In this document: piece after piece, positions 29,816-38,933 of the stretch | Numbering within the stretch: position 1 is the stretch's first letter | How the letters are laid out: every line of letters begins with the position of its first letter | Assembly: GCF_000412335.2 (NCBI RefSeq) | Contig: NZ_KE161030.1 | Coordinates: forward strand, 1,754,240 to 1,818,239 | DNA: 64,000 bases | Source: Cedecea davisae DSM 4568 | Lineage (GTDB): Bacteria > Pseudomonadota > Gammaproteobacteria > Enterobacterales > Enterobacteriaceae | Direction: 5' to 3' | Notes under the pieces: generated by a model | Databases searched by the model: none | Seen by the model: only the letters and a program-made list of their open reading frames with translations | What the model was told of the DNA's origin: nothing | Program-made: the position numbers and the translations under genes

Positions 29816-30856
29816 ATGAGTGATACCATTCGTGTCGGGCTGATCGGTTACGGTTATGCCAGCAAAACTTTTCACGCGCCGCTTATCTCCGGTACGCCTG
29901 GAATGAGCCTCGCTGCGGTATCCAGTAGCGATGCCGATAAGGTTCACGCTGACTGGCCGGGAATGAAGGTTGTTTCAGACCCTCAGCATCTGTTTAACGA
30001 CCCCAATATTGACCTCATAGTGGTTCCCACCCCGAATGATACCCACTTCCCGCTGGCAAAAGCGGCGCTGGAAGCGGGAAAACATGTCGTTGTCGACAAA
30101 CCGTTCACCGTAACGTTGTCGCAGGCTCGCGAGCTGGATGCGCTGGCGAAAAATCTTGGCCTGCTGCTTTCGGTATTCCATAACCGCCGCTGGGACAGCG
30201 ACTTCCTGACGGTGAAAAATCTGCTCGCCGACGGCACGCTGGGCGAAGTGGCCTATTTTGAATCTCATTTTGATCGTTACCGCCCCCAGGTTCGCAACCG
30301 CTGGCGCGAGCAGGCGGGCGTCGGGAGCGGTATCTGGTACGATTTGGGGCCGCACTTGCTTGACCAGGCGCTGAATCTGTTTGGCCTCCCGGTCAGCATG
30401 ACGGTCGATCTCGCGCAGTTGCGGGCGGGCGCTCAGGCTACCGATTACTTCCACGCCGTGCTGGCTTACCCTCAGCGCCGCGTGGTGCTGCACGGAACCC
30501 TGCTGGCGGCGGCGGAAACGGCTCGCTACATCGTTCATGGTACGCGCGGGAGTTATATCAAATATGGGCTCGACCCTCAGGAAGACCGCCTCAAGGCCGG
30601 TGAGCGTCTGCCGCAGGAAGACTGGGGCTATGATATGCGAGACGGCGTGCTGACCCTGGCTCAGGGCGAGTTGATGGCCGAGCAAACCTTGTTGACTGTC
30701 CCCGGTAACTACCCGGCTTACTATGCAGGCATTCGCGATGCGCTGACCGGCAAAGGGGAAAACCCTGTTCCGGCCGCGCAGGCAATTCAGGTGATGGAGT
30801 TGATTGAACTGGGCATGGAGTCGGCGAAGAAACGCGCCACGCTGAACCTTTCCTGA
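29816..30856 (+). CDS. ydgJ: Gfo/Idh/MocA-family oxidoreductase YdgJ
   Basis: 346 residues, the E. coli YdgJ length, from the ATG at 29816 with GAGGAAAA upstream. A TTG 18 bases earlier is less likely. The N-terminal Rossmann motif is GLIGYGYASKTFHAPL, the conserved EKP equivalent is VVDKPFTVT, and the C-terminal domain carries SGIWYDLGPHLLDQAL with the family catalytic His. It is a predicted NAD(P)-dependent sugar or cyclitol dehydrogenase; the substrate is unknown. Confidence 0.94.
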   Translation: MSDTIRVGLIGYGYASKTFHAPLISGTPGMSLAAVSSSDADKVHADWPGMKVVSDPQHLFNDPNIDLIVVPTPNDTHFPLAKAALEAGKHVVVDKPFTVTLSQARELDALAKNLGLLLSVFHNRRWDSDFLTVKNLLADGTLGEVAYFESHFDRYRPQVRNRWREQAGVGSGIWYDLGPHLLDQALNLFGLPVSMTVDLAQLRAGAQATDYFHAVLAYPQRRVVLHGTLLAAAETARYIVHGTRGSYIKYGLDPQEDRLKAGERLPQEDWGYDMRDGVLTLAQGELMAEQTLLTVPGNYPAYYAGIRDALTGKGENPVPAAQAIQVMELIELGMESAKKRATLNLS

Positions 30857-30861
30857 GTAAA

Positions 30862-30890
30862 ATCCCTCACCGCAGCGGTGAGGGATCTCC
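30862..30890. terminator. Bidirectional terminator between ydgJ and the TpsB gene
   Basis: ATCCCTCACC pairs with GGTGAGGGAT around GCAGC. T-rich tracts lie on both sides, and the two genes converge on it. Confidence 0.88.
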
Positions 30891-32606
30891 TTAATGCAGA
30901 TTATTAAAGTTGTAGGTAAACGTCAGGCTGAATCGCCAGTCGCGACGGCTGCTGTCGCTGGGTAAATCGGCCAGCGGCCTTGCTGCTTCAACGGAAACAG
31001 AATAATGACGGCTGTCGCCGACCGTGACGCCGGTAGCCACCGAGGCCAGACGCTGGTGCCGGAACCCCTGCTGGTTAAACCAGGTTTGGGCGGTATCCGC
31101 CACCACGTAAGGCTGCACCGTGTTAAGCCATACGCCTTTCTCCAGATTATGCAGATAGCGCAGTTCAACCTGCCCGCCGTAGCCGTAGTCACCGCTTGCC
31201 TCGCCGTCCGGGTAGCCTCGCCCGTAGCGCTGGGCGCCAAAGCTCACGCGCTCTGCTTCCGGTAAATTATTGTTCGACCAGTCACCCTCCAGCGAAGTGC
31301 TTAACTTCCAGCGCTCGGCCACCATCCAGGCAGCATCGCCGTTGGCTTTCCAGCGGGTGAAATTGAGATTAGTGCCTGAGCCCGGTGTGGTGCTTGCGCC
31401 GAATCCGTCGATGCCTTTGCGCAGCGTCAGGCGTGTGCTCCAGTTTGTTTTCTCATATTCCCGGTAGCCCCAGGCCGAAAACTCGGCTGCCGGGTAGCGC
31501 GTCCGCTGGCTGACGGAAGGTAAGTCGATACTATTTTCGAACCTGCTGGCCCGCAGGGCGTAATCGTCGCGCTTATCTATATAATCCAGCCCGCCGCTGA
31601 CGGAAAATTGTTTTTTACGCTCCAGCAGCAGGGGATAGCTGAAGGCAATCCCGCCGGTGTACTGCGTGGTTTTTTCCCGTGCTTCAATGGCAATGTCCTG
31701 CGGCAGATACAGCAGCGGCGTAAAGTCGCGCGGGTCTTCGCGGTAGAAACTGCCCTTGAGCTGCATCAGCAGGCCGTTATCGGTGAGGTATTGCTGATAG
31801 TTTGCGCCGAAATAGGTTTTGCGGGTGCCGTTATCCAGCGGGATAAGCGTTGCCAGCCCCAGCTGATCGCCGTAGCTGGTGAGATTGCTCAGCGTGCCGT
31901 TCACCAGCGCCAGGTTAGATCCTTTGCGCGTATCGATGGTGGAAGAGAGATCCCATATATGCGGCTGCGTGGCATCGATTTTCATATCTGCCGCGCCGTA
32001 AATATTATTCGGCAGGGCGGCATTAGCCTCAACTTTAGTGGCCGGAGTACGCTGCATCAGCAGGCTGTAGCGGTCGAAGGTGGCCTGGCTGAGCGGCTTC
32101 TCCTCCATCATCAGCGCCGAAAGGCGGCTTAAACGCTCGCTGGTGCTGGCATTGTCGCTGTTGATATTGCTGTGGGCGATATAGCCCTCAACCAGCACGA
32201 TGCGCACCGTGCCGTCATGAAAATTATCGCTCGGTAAATAAGCATACGAGAGCGGGAGGCCATCCTGCTGATAGCGCTGAGTGATGCCGTTTGTCAGCGC
32301 CAGCAACTGCGAGAGCGGAACGGTTTTGCCCACCAGAGGGCGAAAAGGTTCAACCAGCGAGTCCAGCGGATAGCGGGTACCGCCGATAAACTGCAAATGC
32401 TTTACCGTCACCGGCGTTTGCGGCGTCAGCTGCGGGGCCGGAGGGGCAACACTGACCTGAGGCGTTTTTTGCCCGACCGGGGGAAGCGCAACGGGGCGCG
32501 CCGCTTTGGCGGGGTTATTGGGGTCGATAAGCGTGGGGGACATGTCAGCAAAGCTGATGCTCAGCGTTGCTCCGTACAGCAGCAGAATACCCAGACGATT
32601 GTCCAT
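30891..32606 (-). CDS. Two-partner secretion outer-membrane transporter (TpsB; ShlB/FhaC/HecB family)
   Basis: 571 residues. A signal peptide (about residues 1-20) is followed by a proline-rich linker and a POTRA region (VKHLQFIGGTRYPLDSL; LTNGITQRYQQDGLPLSYAYLP; VRIVLVEGYI). A 16-strand barrel domain follows, with GRGYPDGEASGDYG resembling the loop-6 VRGY motif. The C-terminus is TFTYNF plus four residues. FhaC-type proteins export a TpsA partner across the outer membrane. No TpsA with a haemagglutinin domain is nearby. The only partner candidate is the glycine-rich lipoprotein encoded 90 bp upstream on the same strand, which would be transcribed first. Confidence 0.88.
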   Translation of the reverse strand: MDNRLGILLLYGATLSISFADMSPTLIDPNNPAKAARPVALPPVGQKTPQVSVAPPAPQLTPQTPVTVKHLQFIGGTRYPLDSLVEPFRPLVGKTVPLSQLLALTNGITQRYQQDGLPLSYAYLPSDNFHDGTVRIVLVEGYIAHSNINSDNASTSERLSRLSALMMEEKPLSQATFDRYSLLMQRTPATKVEANAALPNNIYGAADMKIDATQPHIWDLSSTIDTRKGSNLALVNGTLSNLTSYGDQLGLATLIPLDNGTRKTYFGANYQQYLTDNGLLMQLKGSFYREDPRDFTPLLYLPQDIAIEAREKTTQYTGGIAFSYPLLLERKKQFSVSGGLDYIDKRDDYALRASRFENSIDLPSVSQRTRYPAAEFSAWGYREYEKTNWSTRLTLRKGIDGFGASTTPGSGTNLNFTRWKANGDAAWMVAERWKLSTSLEGDWSNNNLPEAERVSFGAQRYGRGYPDGEASGDYGYGGQVELRYLHNLEKGVWLNTVQPYVVADTAQTWFNQQGFRHQRLASVATGVTVGDSRHYSVSVEAARPLADLPSDSSRRDWRFSLTFTYNFNNLH

Positions 32607-32695
32607 AGTGAGCTCCCTTAACTGCGCAGCGAATCAAATGCTGTGAAAAAAGTGCTCCCGCCGTTACCACGGGAGCACATGTGCCATATTAAGCA

Positions 32696-33928
32696 CTATT
32701 TACTTTTCAGAAGACCGCCGACCGCTCCGGTAAGCCCGGTTTGCTGGCCTGTTGTTCCGTTATTGGTAGTGCCTGCGCTGGCGCTGACGTTCGTGGTTAG
32801 CGATGAGGTCAGGCCGGTGACGGTAGTGCCGAGGTTGGTGACCAGCCCGTTACCGCCGATGCCGAGCGAGCCGGAAGCGCCCGCCGATACCGAACCTGAA
32901 CCGCTGCCGCTGCTGCCGGTTTGCACCGGTTTTACCAGCGCGCCGCTGTCCGTCACGGCCTGCCCGGTGTTCTGAACGACTTGCCCTACGCCGCTAAGTG
33001 AAGGGTTGCTGCCGCTGATATTTGAGCCAATGCCGCTCACTGCGCCACCTGCCGACGTCAGGATATTGTTAACCGGCGTGCCGAGCCCGGTTGCGCCGCC
33101 TACGGCCTGAGTGGCTTTTTGAGTGTCGGCGAGCGTAGTGTTAACAAGACCGGTAGCGCCGGTCGTCAGATTGGCGACGCCCGGGCTTTGTACGGTTTGC
33201 GTCAATGCATTACCCGCGCCGGTAACCACTTTGCCCGTGGTATCCACCAGGCCGCCCGCTGCGCCGGTTAAGCTACCGGCTGGAGTATTCGCCGTGCTAC
33301 TGGCAAGGTTAGTGCCGATAGCCGAAACGGTAGTTCCCAGCCCTGAAACCGCGTTAGTTGAACCGGACAGAGTTGTGCCGAGACCGTTCGGGTTATTGGC
33401 GTTACCCAGCCCGGTAACCAGCCCGTTGCTGACGGTTGAAACCGCGCTGCCGGTTCCGCCGACGGCAACCGCTACGGTTGAGGTCACCGGATTATTAACC
33501 GGAAGTTGAGAGGCTACTCCGGTAAGCGTGCTGCCCACGCCGCCGGTTGCCCCGCCGACATCTTTAATCACGTTATTTCCGGCGCTGTTGGCAACGGTTG
33601 TACCGCCACCGCCTGTTCCACCGCCGCCAGTACCTCCTCCTCCGGTGCCTCCGCCAGAGCCGCCGCCACCTGTTCCACCACCGGTTCCGCCCCCTGAGCC
33701 TCCACCGCCGGTTCCTGTTCCGCCTGAACCCGATCCGTCTCCGCCTGAACCAGTGCCACCCCCGCCGTTATTTGCGGTATCTGTCCCGCCGGCGTTGGTG
33801 CCGGTCGCCCCGGCCGTTTTCGCCGTATTGTGCGAACTTCCGCCCCCGCCGCTACAGGCGGACAGGGAGAATGCAAGCAGTACCGCCATCGCAATAGCGC
33901 TGAGGCGGCCAATGTTATTTGAGCGCAT
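32696..33928 (-). CDS. Glycine-rich repeat lipoprotein, possible substrate of the adjacent TpsB
   Basis: 410 residues. Signal peptide with lipobox LSAC gives lipidated Cys25, and Ser follows. Residues about 26-115 are almost only Gly, Ser and Thr in GGGT/GGGS runs. Residues about 116-410 form loose repeats with Val, Leu or Ile spaced by Gly and Thr, such as GLGTTVSAIGTNLA. Such spacing could form a beta-helix or amphipathic strands. No catalytic motif or TPS haemagglutination domain is recognised. Similar proteins are often auto-named collagen-like, but regular G-X-Y triplets are not seen. It precedes the TpsB gene on the same strand, suggesting joint expression and surface display. Confidence 0.75.
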   Translation of the reverse strand: MRSNNIGRLSAIAMAVLLAFSLSACSGGGGSSHNTAKTAGATGTNAGGTDTANNGGGGTGSGGDGSGSGGTGTGGGGSGGGTGGGTGGGGSGGGTGGGGTGGGGTGGGGTTVANSAGNNVIKDVGGATGGVGSTLTGVASQLPVNNPVTSTVAVAVGGTGSAVSTVSNGLVTGLGNANNPNGLGTTLSGSTNAVSGLGTTVSAIGTNLASSTANTPAGSLTGAAGGLVDTTGKVVTGAGNALTQTVQSPGVANLTTGATGLVNTTLADTQKATQAVGGATGLGTPVNNILTSAGGAVSGIGSNISGSNPSLSGVGQVVQNTGQAVTDSGALVKPVQTGSSGSGSGSVSAGASGSLGIGGNGLVTNLGTTVTGLTSSLTTNVSASAGTTNNGTTGQQTGLTGAVGGLLKSK

Positions 33929-34372
33929 AGCAATACTCCACTATTAGCACGCCGGACGGCGTAATAATAAGTGTATGGCTTATTTCACGCATCGCCACAC
34001 GGTAGACAATTTAATATGAATTTAAATTGCTAAATGAGAGCTATATCTTCTTTGTTTATTGGTTTGGTTAAAAATGGCGCGTTAATTTTCAATATTATCA
34101 ATGATTTGATTTTTTACCATGAGGTCAAAATTTATTTATTTAAATTACCTTGATTTAATCTAATGTGCGTTATTAGAGTGGTTTTAAATTAAGCGCTACT
34201 GCATTCATACTTTAGTTGTAGTTGTGCTAAAAACTTAGCGTTTCGTTTTTCAATAAAAATAGAACGAGAAGGTAAATAATTTTTCGATGGTTATGAAATT
34301 GTTAACTCGCCAGCGCGGCAAAATTGTTGCAAAGTAACGGACTGGTTCGTTTTGGTAAGGAAAGGAACAACA
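33929..34372. other. 444-bp AT-rich divergent promoter region
   Basis: It lies between the lipoprotein gene and a YfeH-like gene. It is markedly AT-rich, unlike the coding DNA around it, as expected of an H-NS-silenced accessory region. An eight-pair inverted repeat (CAATTTAA / TTAAATTG, 34007-34029, seven-base spacer) lies about 80 bp upstream of the lipoprotein start and could be an operator. No gene was found. Confidence 0.5.
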
Positions 34373-35371
34373 ATGGGTTGGTTGCAAAAACTAAAAATTG
34401 ATAATTTTTTGCTGATAATGATTGCTGTAGTTGTGGTTGCTTCGCTGTTTCCCTGCGAGGGGATAGTGAAAACCGGGTTTGAGTATCTGACGACTTTTGC
34501 GATTGCGCTTCTGTTCTTTATGCACGGCGCCAAGCTCTCCCGTGAGGCGATTATGGCGGGAATGGGGCACTGGAAACTGCATTTAGTCGTGTTTCTCAGC
34601 ACCTTTGCTCTGTTCCCTCTACTGGGGCTGGCAATGGGCTTTCTCTCTCCGGCCATTCTTAGCCAGCCGCTGTATATGGGCTTCCTTTATCTCTGTGCGC
34701 TCCCGGCGACGGTTCAGTCGGCAATCGCCTTTACTTCCGTTGCGGGCGGGAATGTAGCTGCAGCGGTTTGCAGCGCCTCTGCCTCCAGCATTCTCGGCAT
34801 CTTCCTTTCGCCGGTCCTGGTTGGCGCGTTGATGCAAACTCAGGAAGGCTCCACCGATACCCTGCATGCCATCGGTAAAATCATCATGCAGCTGATGGTG
34901 CCGTTTGTTATCGGCCACCTTTCTCGTCCGCTTATCGGTAAATGGGTGGATCGCCATAAGAAACTTATCGGCCTGACCGACCGGTCGTCCATCCTGCTAG
35001 TGGTTTATGTCGCCTTTAGCGAGGCGGTTGTTGAAGGTATCTGGCATCAGGTAAACGGCTTCTCGCTGCTGATGGTTCTTATCTGCTCTCTGGTATTGCT
35101 GGCGATTGTGCTGGTGGTAAATACCCTGGCGGCGCGGCTGCTCGGCTTTAATACTGCGGATGAAATCACCATCGTTTTCTGCGGCTCGAAGAAGAGCCTG
35201 GCAAACGGCGTGCCGATGGCAAATGTCCTGTTTCCCGCAAGCGCGGTGGGGATGATGGTGCTGCCGCTGATGATTTTCCACCAGGTACAGCTGATGATCT
35301 GCGCGGTGCTGGCCCAGCGCTATGCGCGTAAAACTGCCGCAGAAAAACGGCAGCTGGAATCAGCGTCCTGA
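34373..35371 (+). CDS. Bile acid:sodium symporter family protein, YfeH-like
   Basis: 332 residues with about ten membrane segments. Family blocks: FFMHGAKLSREAIMAGMGHW, CALPATVQSAIAFTSVAGGNVAAAVCSAS, ILLVVYVAFSEAVV and IVFCGSKKSLANGVPMANVLFP. It closely resembles E. coli YfeH but is not at the yfeH locus. The ATG at 34373 follows AAGGAAAGGAA; an upstream in-frame GTG is less likely. The transported solute is unknown. Confidence 0.9.
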   Translation: MGWLQKLKIDNFLLIMIAVVVVASLFPCEGIVKTGFEYLTTFAIALLFFMHGAKLSREAIMAGMGHWKLHLVVFLSTFALFPLLGLAMGFLSPAILSQPLYMGFLYLCALPATVQSAIAFTSVAGGNVAAAVCSASASSILGIFLSPVLVGALMQTQEGSTDTLHAIGKIIMQLMVPFVIGHLSRPLIGKWVDRHKKLIGLTDRSSILLVVYVAFSEAVVEGIWHQVNGFSLLMVLICSLVLLAIVLVVNTLAARLLGFNTADEITIVFCGSKKSLANGVPMANVLFPASAVGMMVLPLMIFHQVQLMICAVLAQRYARKTAAEKRQLESAS

Positions 35372-35390
35372 CGCCAGCCGCCGCAGAGCG

Positions 35391-36392
35391 TTAAGCGGCG
35401 CGAACCTTAGCGGTTAGCGCCTGCTTTTCGGCTTCGCTGAGGAAGGCAATCTTCAGGCCATTCTCCTGCGCGGTGCGAATATGCGCCGCGCTGAGGCCCG
35501 CTCGCGGAGCCGCCACGGTATATTCATGAATAATATCGATACCCTGAACCGCCGGATCGTCGGTATTCAGGGTCGCCAGCACGCCGTGATCGAGGAAAGT
35601 TATCAGCGGGTGCTTCTCCAGCGCTGCAACGGTGCTGGTCTGAATGTTGGAGGTCAGGCAGGATTCGATGCCGATTTTATGCTCGGCGAGGAAGTCCATC
35701 AGCGCCGGATCTTCAACCGCTTTGACGCCGTGGCCAATGCGCTCTGCGCCCAGCTCGCGAATCGCCTGCCAGATGCTTTCCGGGCCTGCGGCTTCGCCCG
35801 CGTGAACGGTAATGCGCCATCCTGCGTCACGCGCACGGTTAAAGTGATTCAGGAACAGGCTGCCAGGGAACCCCAGTTCGTCACCGGCCAGGTCCAGGGC
35901 GGTAATGCTGTCGCGGTGGGCGAGCAGGGCATTCAGCTCGGCTTCGCACGCTGCTTCGCCGAAGGTGCGGCTCATAATACCGATCAGGCGGGCTTCAACC
36001 CCGAAATCACGGCAGCCCTGGCGAACGCCTTCGATAACCGCTTCTACCACGCCCGCTACCGGCAGGTTATGGCTCATCGCCATATAGCCCGGCGAGAAAC
36101 GCAGCTCGACGTAATGCAGGCCGTTGCGGGCGGCATCTTCAATGTTTTCCCAGGCAACGCGGCGGCAGGCGTCGAGATCGCCCAGCACTTTCACGCCCCA
36201 GTCCAGTTTTTGCAGGAAGCTCACCAGATCCGGTGCGGTTTCAACTACCTGAACGTGTGGGCGCAGGGATTCGAGAGTATTGGCAGGTAAAGATAAATTA
36301 AACTGGCGGCCGAGATCGAGGATGGTTTGCGCACGAATATTGCCATCAAGGTGGCGGTGCAAATCGGTTAACGGCAGGGTGGTATCAATCAT
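35391..36392 (-). CDS. add: Adenosine deaminase
   Basis: 333 residues from the ATG at 36392, the E. coli length; the frame extends further upstream without a good start. Zinc-site and catalytic motifs: DLHRHLDGN (two His), VHAGEAAG (His and Glu), ERIGHG (His) and [10 protein letters not shown] (Asp). It deaminates adenosine and deoxyadenosine in purine salvage. It abuts the left copy of the 77-bp repeat; in E. coli malY would be the next gene. Confidence 0.97.
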   Translation of the reverse strand: MIDTTLPLTDLHRHLDGNIRAQTILDLGRQFNLSLPANTLESLRPHVQVVETAPDLVSFLQKLDWGVKVLGDLDACRRVAWENIEDAARNGLHYVELRFSPGYMAMSHNLPVAGVVEAVIEGVRQGCRDFGVEARLIGIMSRTFGEAACEAELNALLAHRDSITALDLAGDELGFPGSLFLNHFNRARDAGWRITVHAGEAAGPESIWQAIRELGAERIGHGVKAVEDPALMDFLAEHKIGIESCLTSNIQTSTVAALEKHPLITFLDHGVLATLNTDDPAVQGIDIIHEYTVAAPRAGLSAAHIRTAQENGLKIAFLSEAEKQALTAKVRAA

Positions 36393-36470
36393 GGTCGCAC
36401 TCTTTTTTTGATTAAAGTGCGGCGTATTATAAAAAGAAACCGGGGGCAATTGCTATGGTTGTGAGAACTT

Positions 36471-36547
36471 TGTTGCGCAAACGTCCCTGTTGCGGTTCAG
36501 AAGATAAAAACTACTTCAGCGAAAGCTTGTAACCAAGATGGCTGGCT
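36471..36547. repeat. 77-bp direct repeat, left copy (attachment-site-like)
   Basis: It is identical over 77 bp to 41798-41874. The flanking bases differ on both sides. The last 37 bp copy the 3' end of the GNAT gene on the opposite strand, so this copy is a detached duplicate of that gene end. It lies 78 bp from the add start codon. Its rightmost ten bases supply the first ATG of the broken tailspike frame. Confidence 0.95.
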
Positions 36548-38862
36548 ATATCGTTTCCCGCACCGGGAATGATGACGGGTTAGTAACGTCTGAAAAACAT
36601 GTTTATGTTGACAGACTTGGCAAGCAGCATCGTACAATTGGAAGTATAAATTACGATGCGAATCAGGCAATTCTGAATTATGGCTATATCACGAAGGATT
36701 CTTTTGAAGATGGCTGCACCGTTCGCCTTGCTAACTAGTGCTTGCGCTGGAAGAGTAACGGCGAATACTAAAGCTGGGGAAGGTCATTCCCCAAAGTAGC
36801 AACCCCCGGCTCAACGCCAAACAGCACCGGGGGTATCAAGAATGATGCATGGGGAGGTGTTGATGATGCCACCCTTAGAACAGAGCTTAAGTCAAACCAT
36901 GGGGCAGACCTGATTCGAGGCAAAAAATTGCTTCCTGGATCGCCAGGCAGAGCTCTAACGCAGATCATTTCTGATGAGGTTTCAATTCGAGACTTCTCTG
37001 GAAGTGATGATTATAATGGGAAAAAAGGAACTAATAACCTCAATGCAATAAAGTCTTATGTTGCATATCTTAAAATTAATGGTGGAGGAGTTCTTCGATT
37101 CCCGAAAAAAAACACAGGAATTTATTACATAGAGGGTAGTGATTCTACTTTAGTTAGTGGTGATGGATACGAAATAATTGCCGATGAAGGCGTTTCATTT
37201 GTTGTTAACGGCTCCTGGACTCCTTTAATTACTAAAGGAATAAAAACTAATCGTGAAATTAAATTTAAGTTATTACCTATAAATTATACATTTTATCTGG
37301 GTAGGAATGCTTACAATCGTCCGTCAGATCAAATGCCTGCCATAAATCAAATGCAAGGCACTTATGAAATACCTCACGCATTAACTAGTGATGATTTTCA
37401 TGGATATTTACTTTCAGGAACAGCTGGGACCAGACCATCGGTAACTGTTACTGGAGGCTCAGAAACGCTAAACATTGTTTTCACATCGCCAAATGAGCGA
37501 AGCGTAGGTGTTACCTCGTGCACTATTGGCGATGAGGTTGGGATGCTTAATGATGCAGTGTCTGGGTCCGTAAGCGTAGGCGTTGTAACTCCCAATGGAT
37601 TTGCCTTGGTTGAGCAAGACCTGGAAACGGGAGGCATTGCATTTAACTTAAATGGATCTCTTTCCTCTATCTCTATGAACGTTACAAGCTCAACCCGGAA
37701 CCAATTTAACTCTGCTTTACTATCTGTGAAAATTGTATCAGATCAGATTTTTCAAGTATGTGTAAATGGCATTCCAATTAGTACATTCGATGCCGAAGAG
37801 GGTATTAGCGGAATTGCATTTGGTGGGTTTGGACGAAGTACAAATATGAGCTGGTCAAGCATGTATAAGATAAAGAACAGCAAAATATCCGGATTTAAAT
37901 CGCTCAGAGCGATTATGTTAGGTGATTCGACTTCGGACCCGATTATACCATGTAGCCAATACGATTATATGCGGCAATTTTTGGCATCAGCTGGAATACA
38001 ATTTTATGAGTTTGTAAATCTGGCAAACTCAGGCGATACATCTACTACTCAGAGAGCCAGATTTGATAATTATGGGATTTCAGGTTTTGATGTCTGCATA
38101 GCAAACATTGGGATAAATGATATACAGGGAGCTGTAACTCCTGGCGTCTTTGCAAATAATGTTGCTGCAATAGCAGCAAGATGCGTTGCTAACGGGGTTA
38201 AGTTCATCATGAGTATACCAACTGTGTGGTATACAAAATTAGAGGCATCCGCTCACGGACAGGGTGGGCAAGAAACACTTAATAGCGCTGGCGGGGCAGA
38301 ATATCGAGCTGCCGCCATTAGGGCTATAGCCCCCTATGCTGATAAAGGTTGCGTTATTAGTACTGCGCCGCTAAGAATGGAGGGGATGATAACAGCAGAC
38401 TATCTTGGTCTCAGTGGTGTGGATTCAGTATTGATGGATAACATTCATCCAACAGCTTACGGGCGAATGATGATGGGTATGGGTAATGCAATGGCAGTTA
38501 TCGGTCTGTTTAACCCGCTAGGTTATCGAGATAATAAAATAACAATGATGCCTCTTCGCTGGGCTGCAGAGGGTTCTGATATATCAACATCAGCACCAAG
38601 AATATCCATCCAAAACGGCGATGTTAAATTTATGGGCAATATTGGAATTACTCCAGATTACGTTCCTGGTCATCCATTGTTGAGAATAGATCGCGAGCTA
38701 ACAACCTCAAGATATGAAACTTTCCCCGCGACCGCACTCAATATTTCTGGAGGTATTGGTGTTGCAACGCTAGCAGTTTCACCGGACGGTGTTATTTCCT
38801 TATTTAATATACCCAATGGAACCGGGTATATTTCACTTGATGGGTTGAAACTATCAAAATGA
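36538..38862 (+). pseudogene. Phage tailspike with SGNH deacetylase-like domain, broken by two in-frame stops
   Basis: One reading frame runs through, interrupted by TAG at 36736 and TAA at 36769. Part 1 (66 codons) ends NYGYITKDSFEDG...RLAN. The 10 codons between the stops read CLRWKSNGEY. The rest resumes SWGRSFPKVATPGSTPNSTGG, DATLRTEL and VSIRDFSGSDDYNG. These join to the standard tailspike neck seen in enterobacterial podovirus-type spikes. An SGNH/GDSL esterase domain follows: LGDSTSDP (block I, near 37920), NIGINDIQG (block III) and DNIHPTAYG (Asp-His, near 38438). The first ATG lies in the repeat and has no ribosome-binding site. The downstream piece (from about 36772) could only be made from a weak internal start such as TTG 36928. 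Confidence 0.82.
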
Positions 38863-38912
38863 CTTTCTGAAGTATTGCCGAGTAATTGCTGGTGCTCTTA
38901 ATATTTTAAATG

Positions 38913-38929
38913 GGCGGGAAATTCCCGCC
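38913..38929. terminator. Hairpin between convergent tailspike and acyltransferase genes
   Basis: GGCGGGA and TCCCGCC pair around a three-base loop. There is only a short T tract on either side, so termination strength is uncertain. Confidence 0.45.
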
Positions 38930-38933
38930 TTCC

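Noticed and set aside
36735-36772. Stop-codon recoding in the tailspike gene
   Set aside because: It would require read-through of both a TAG and a TAA within 33 bases with no recoding element visible. Decay by point mutation is simpler.
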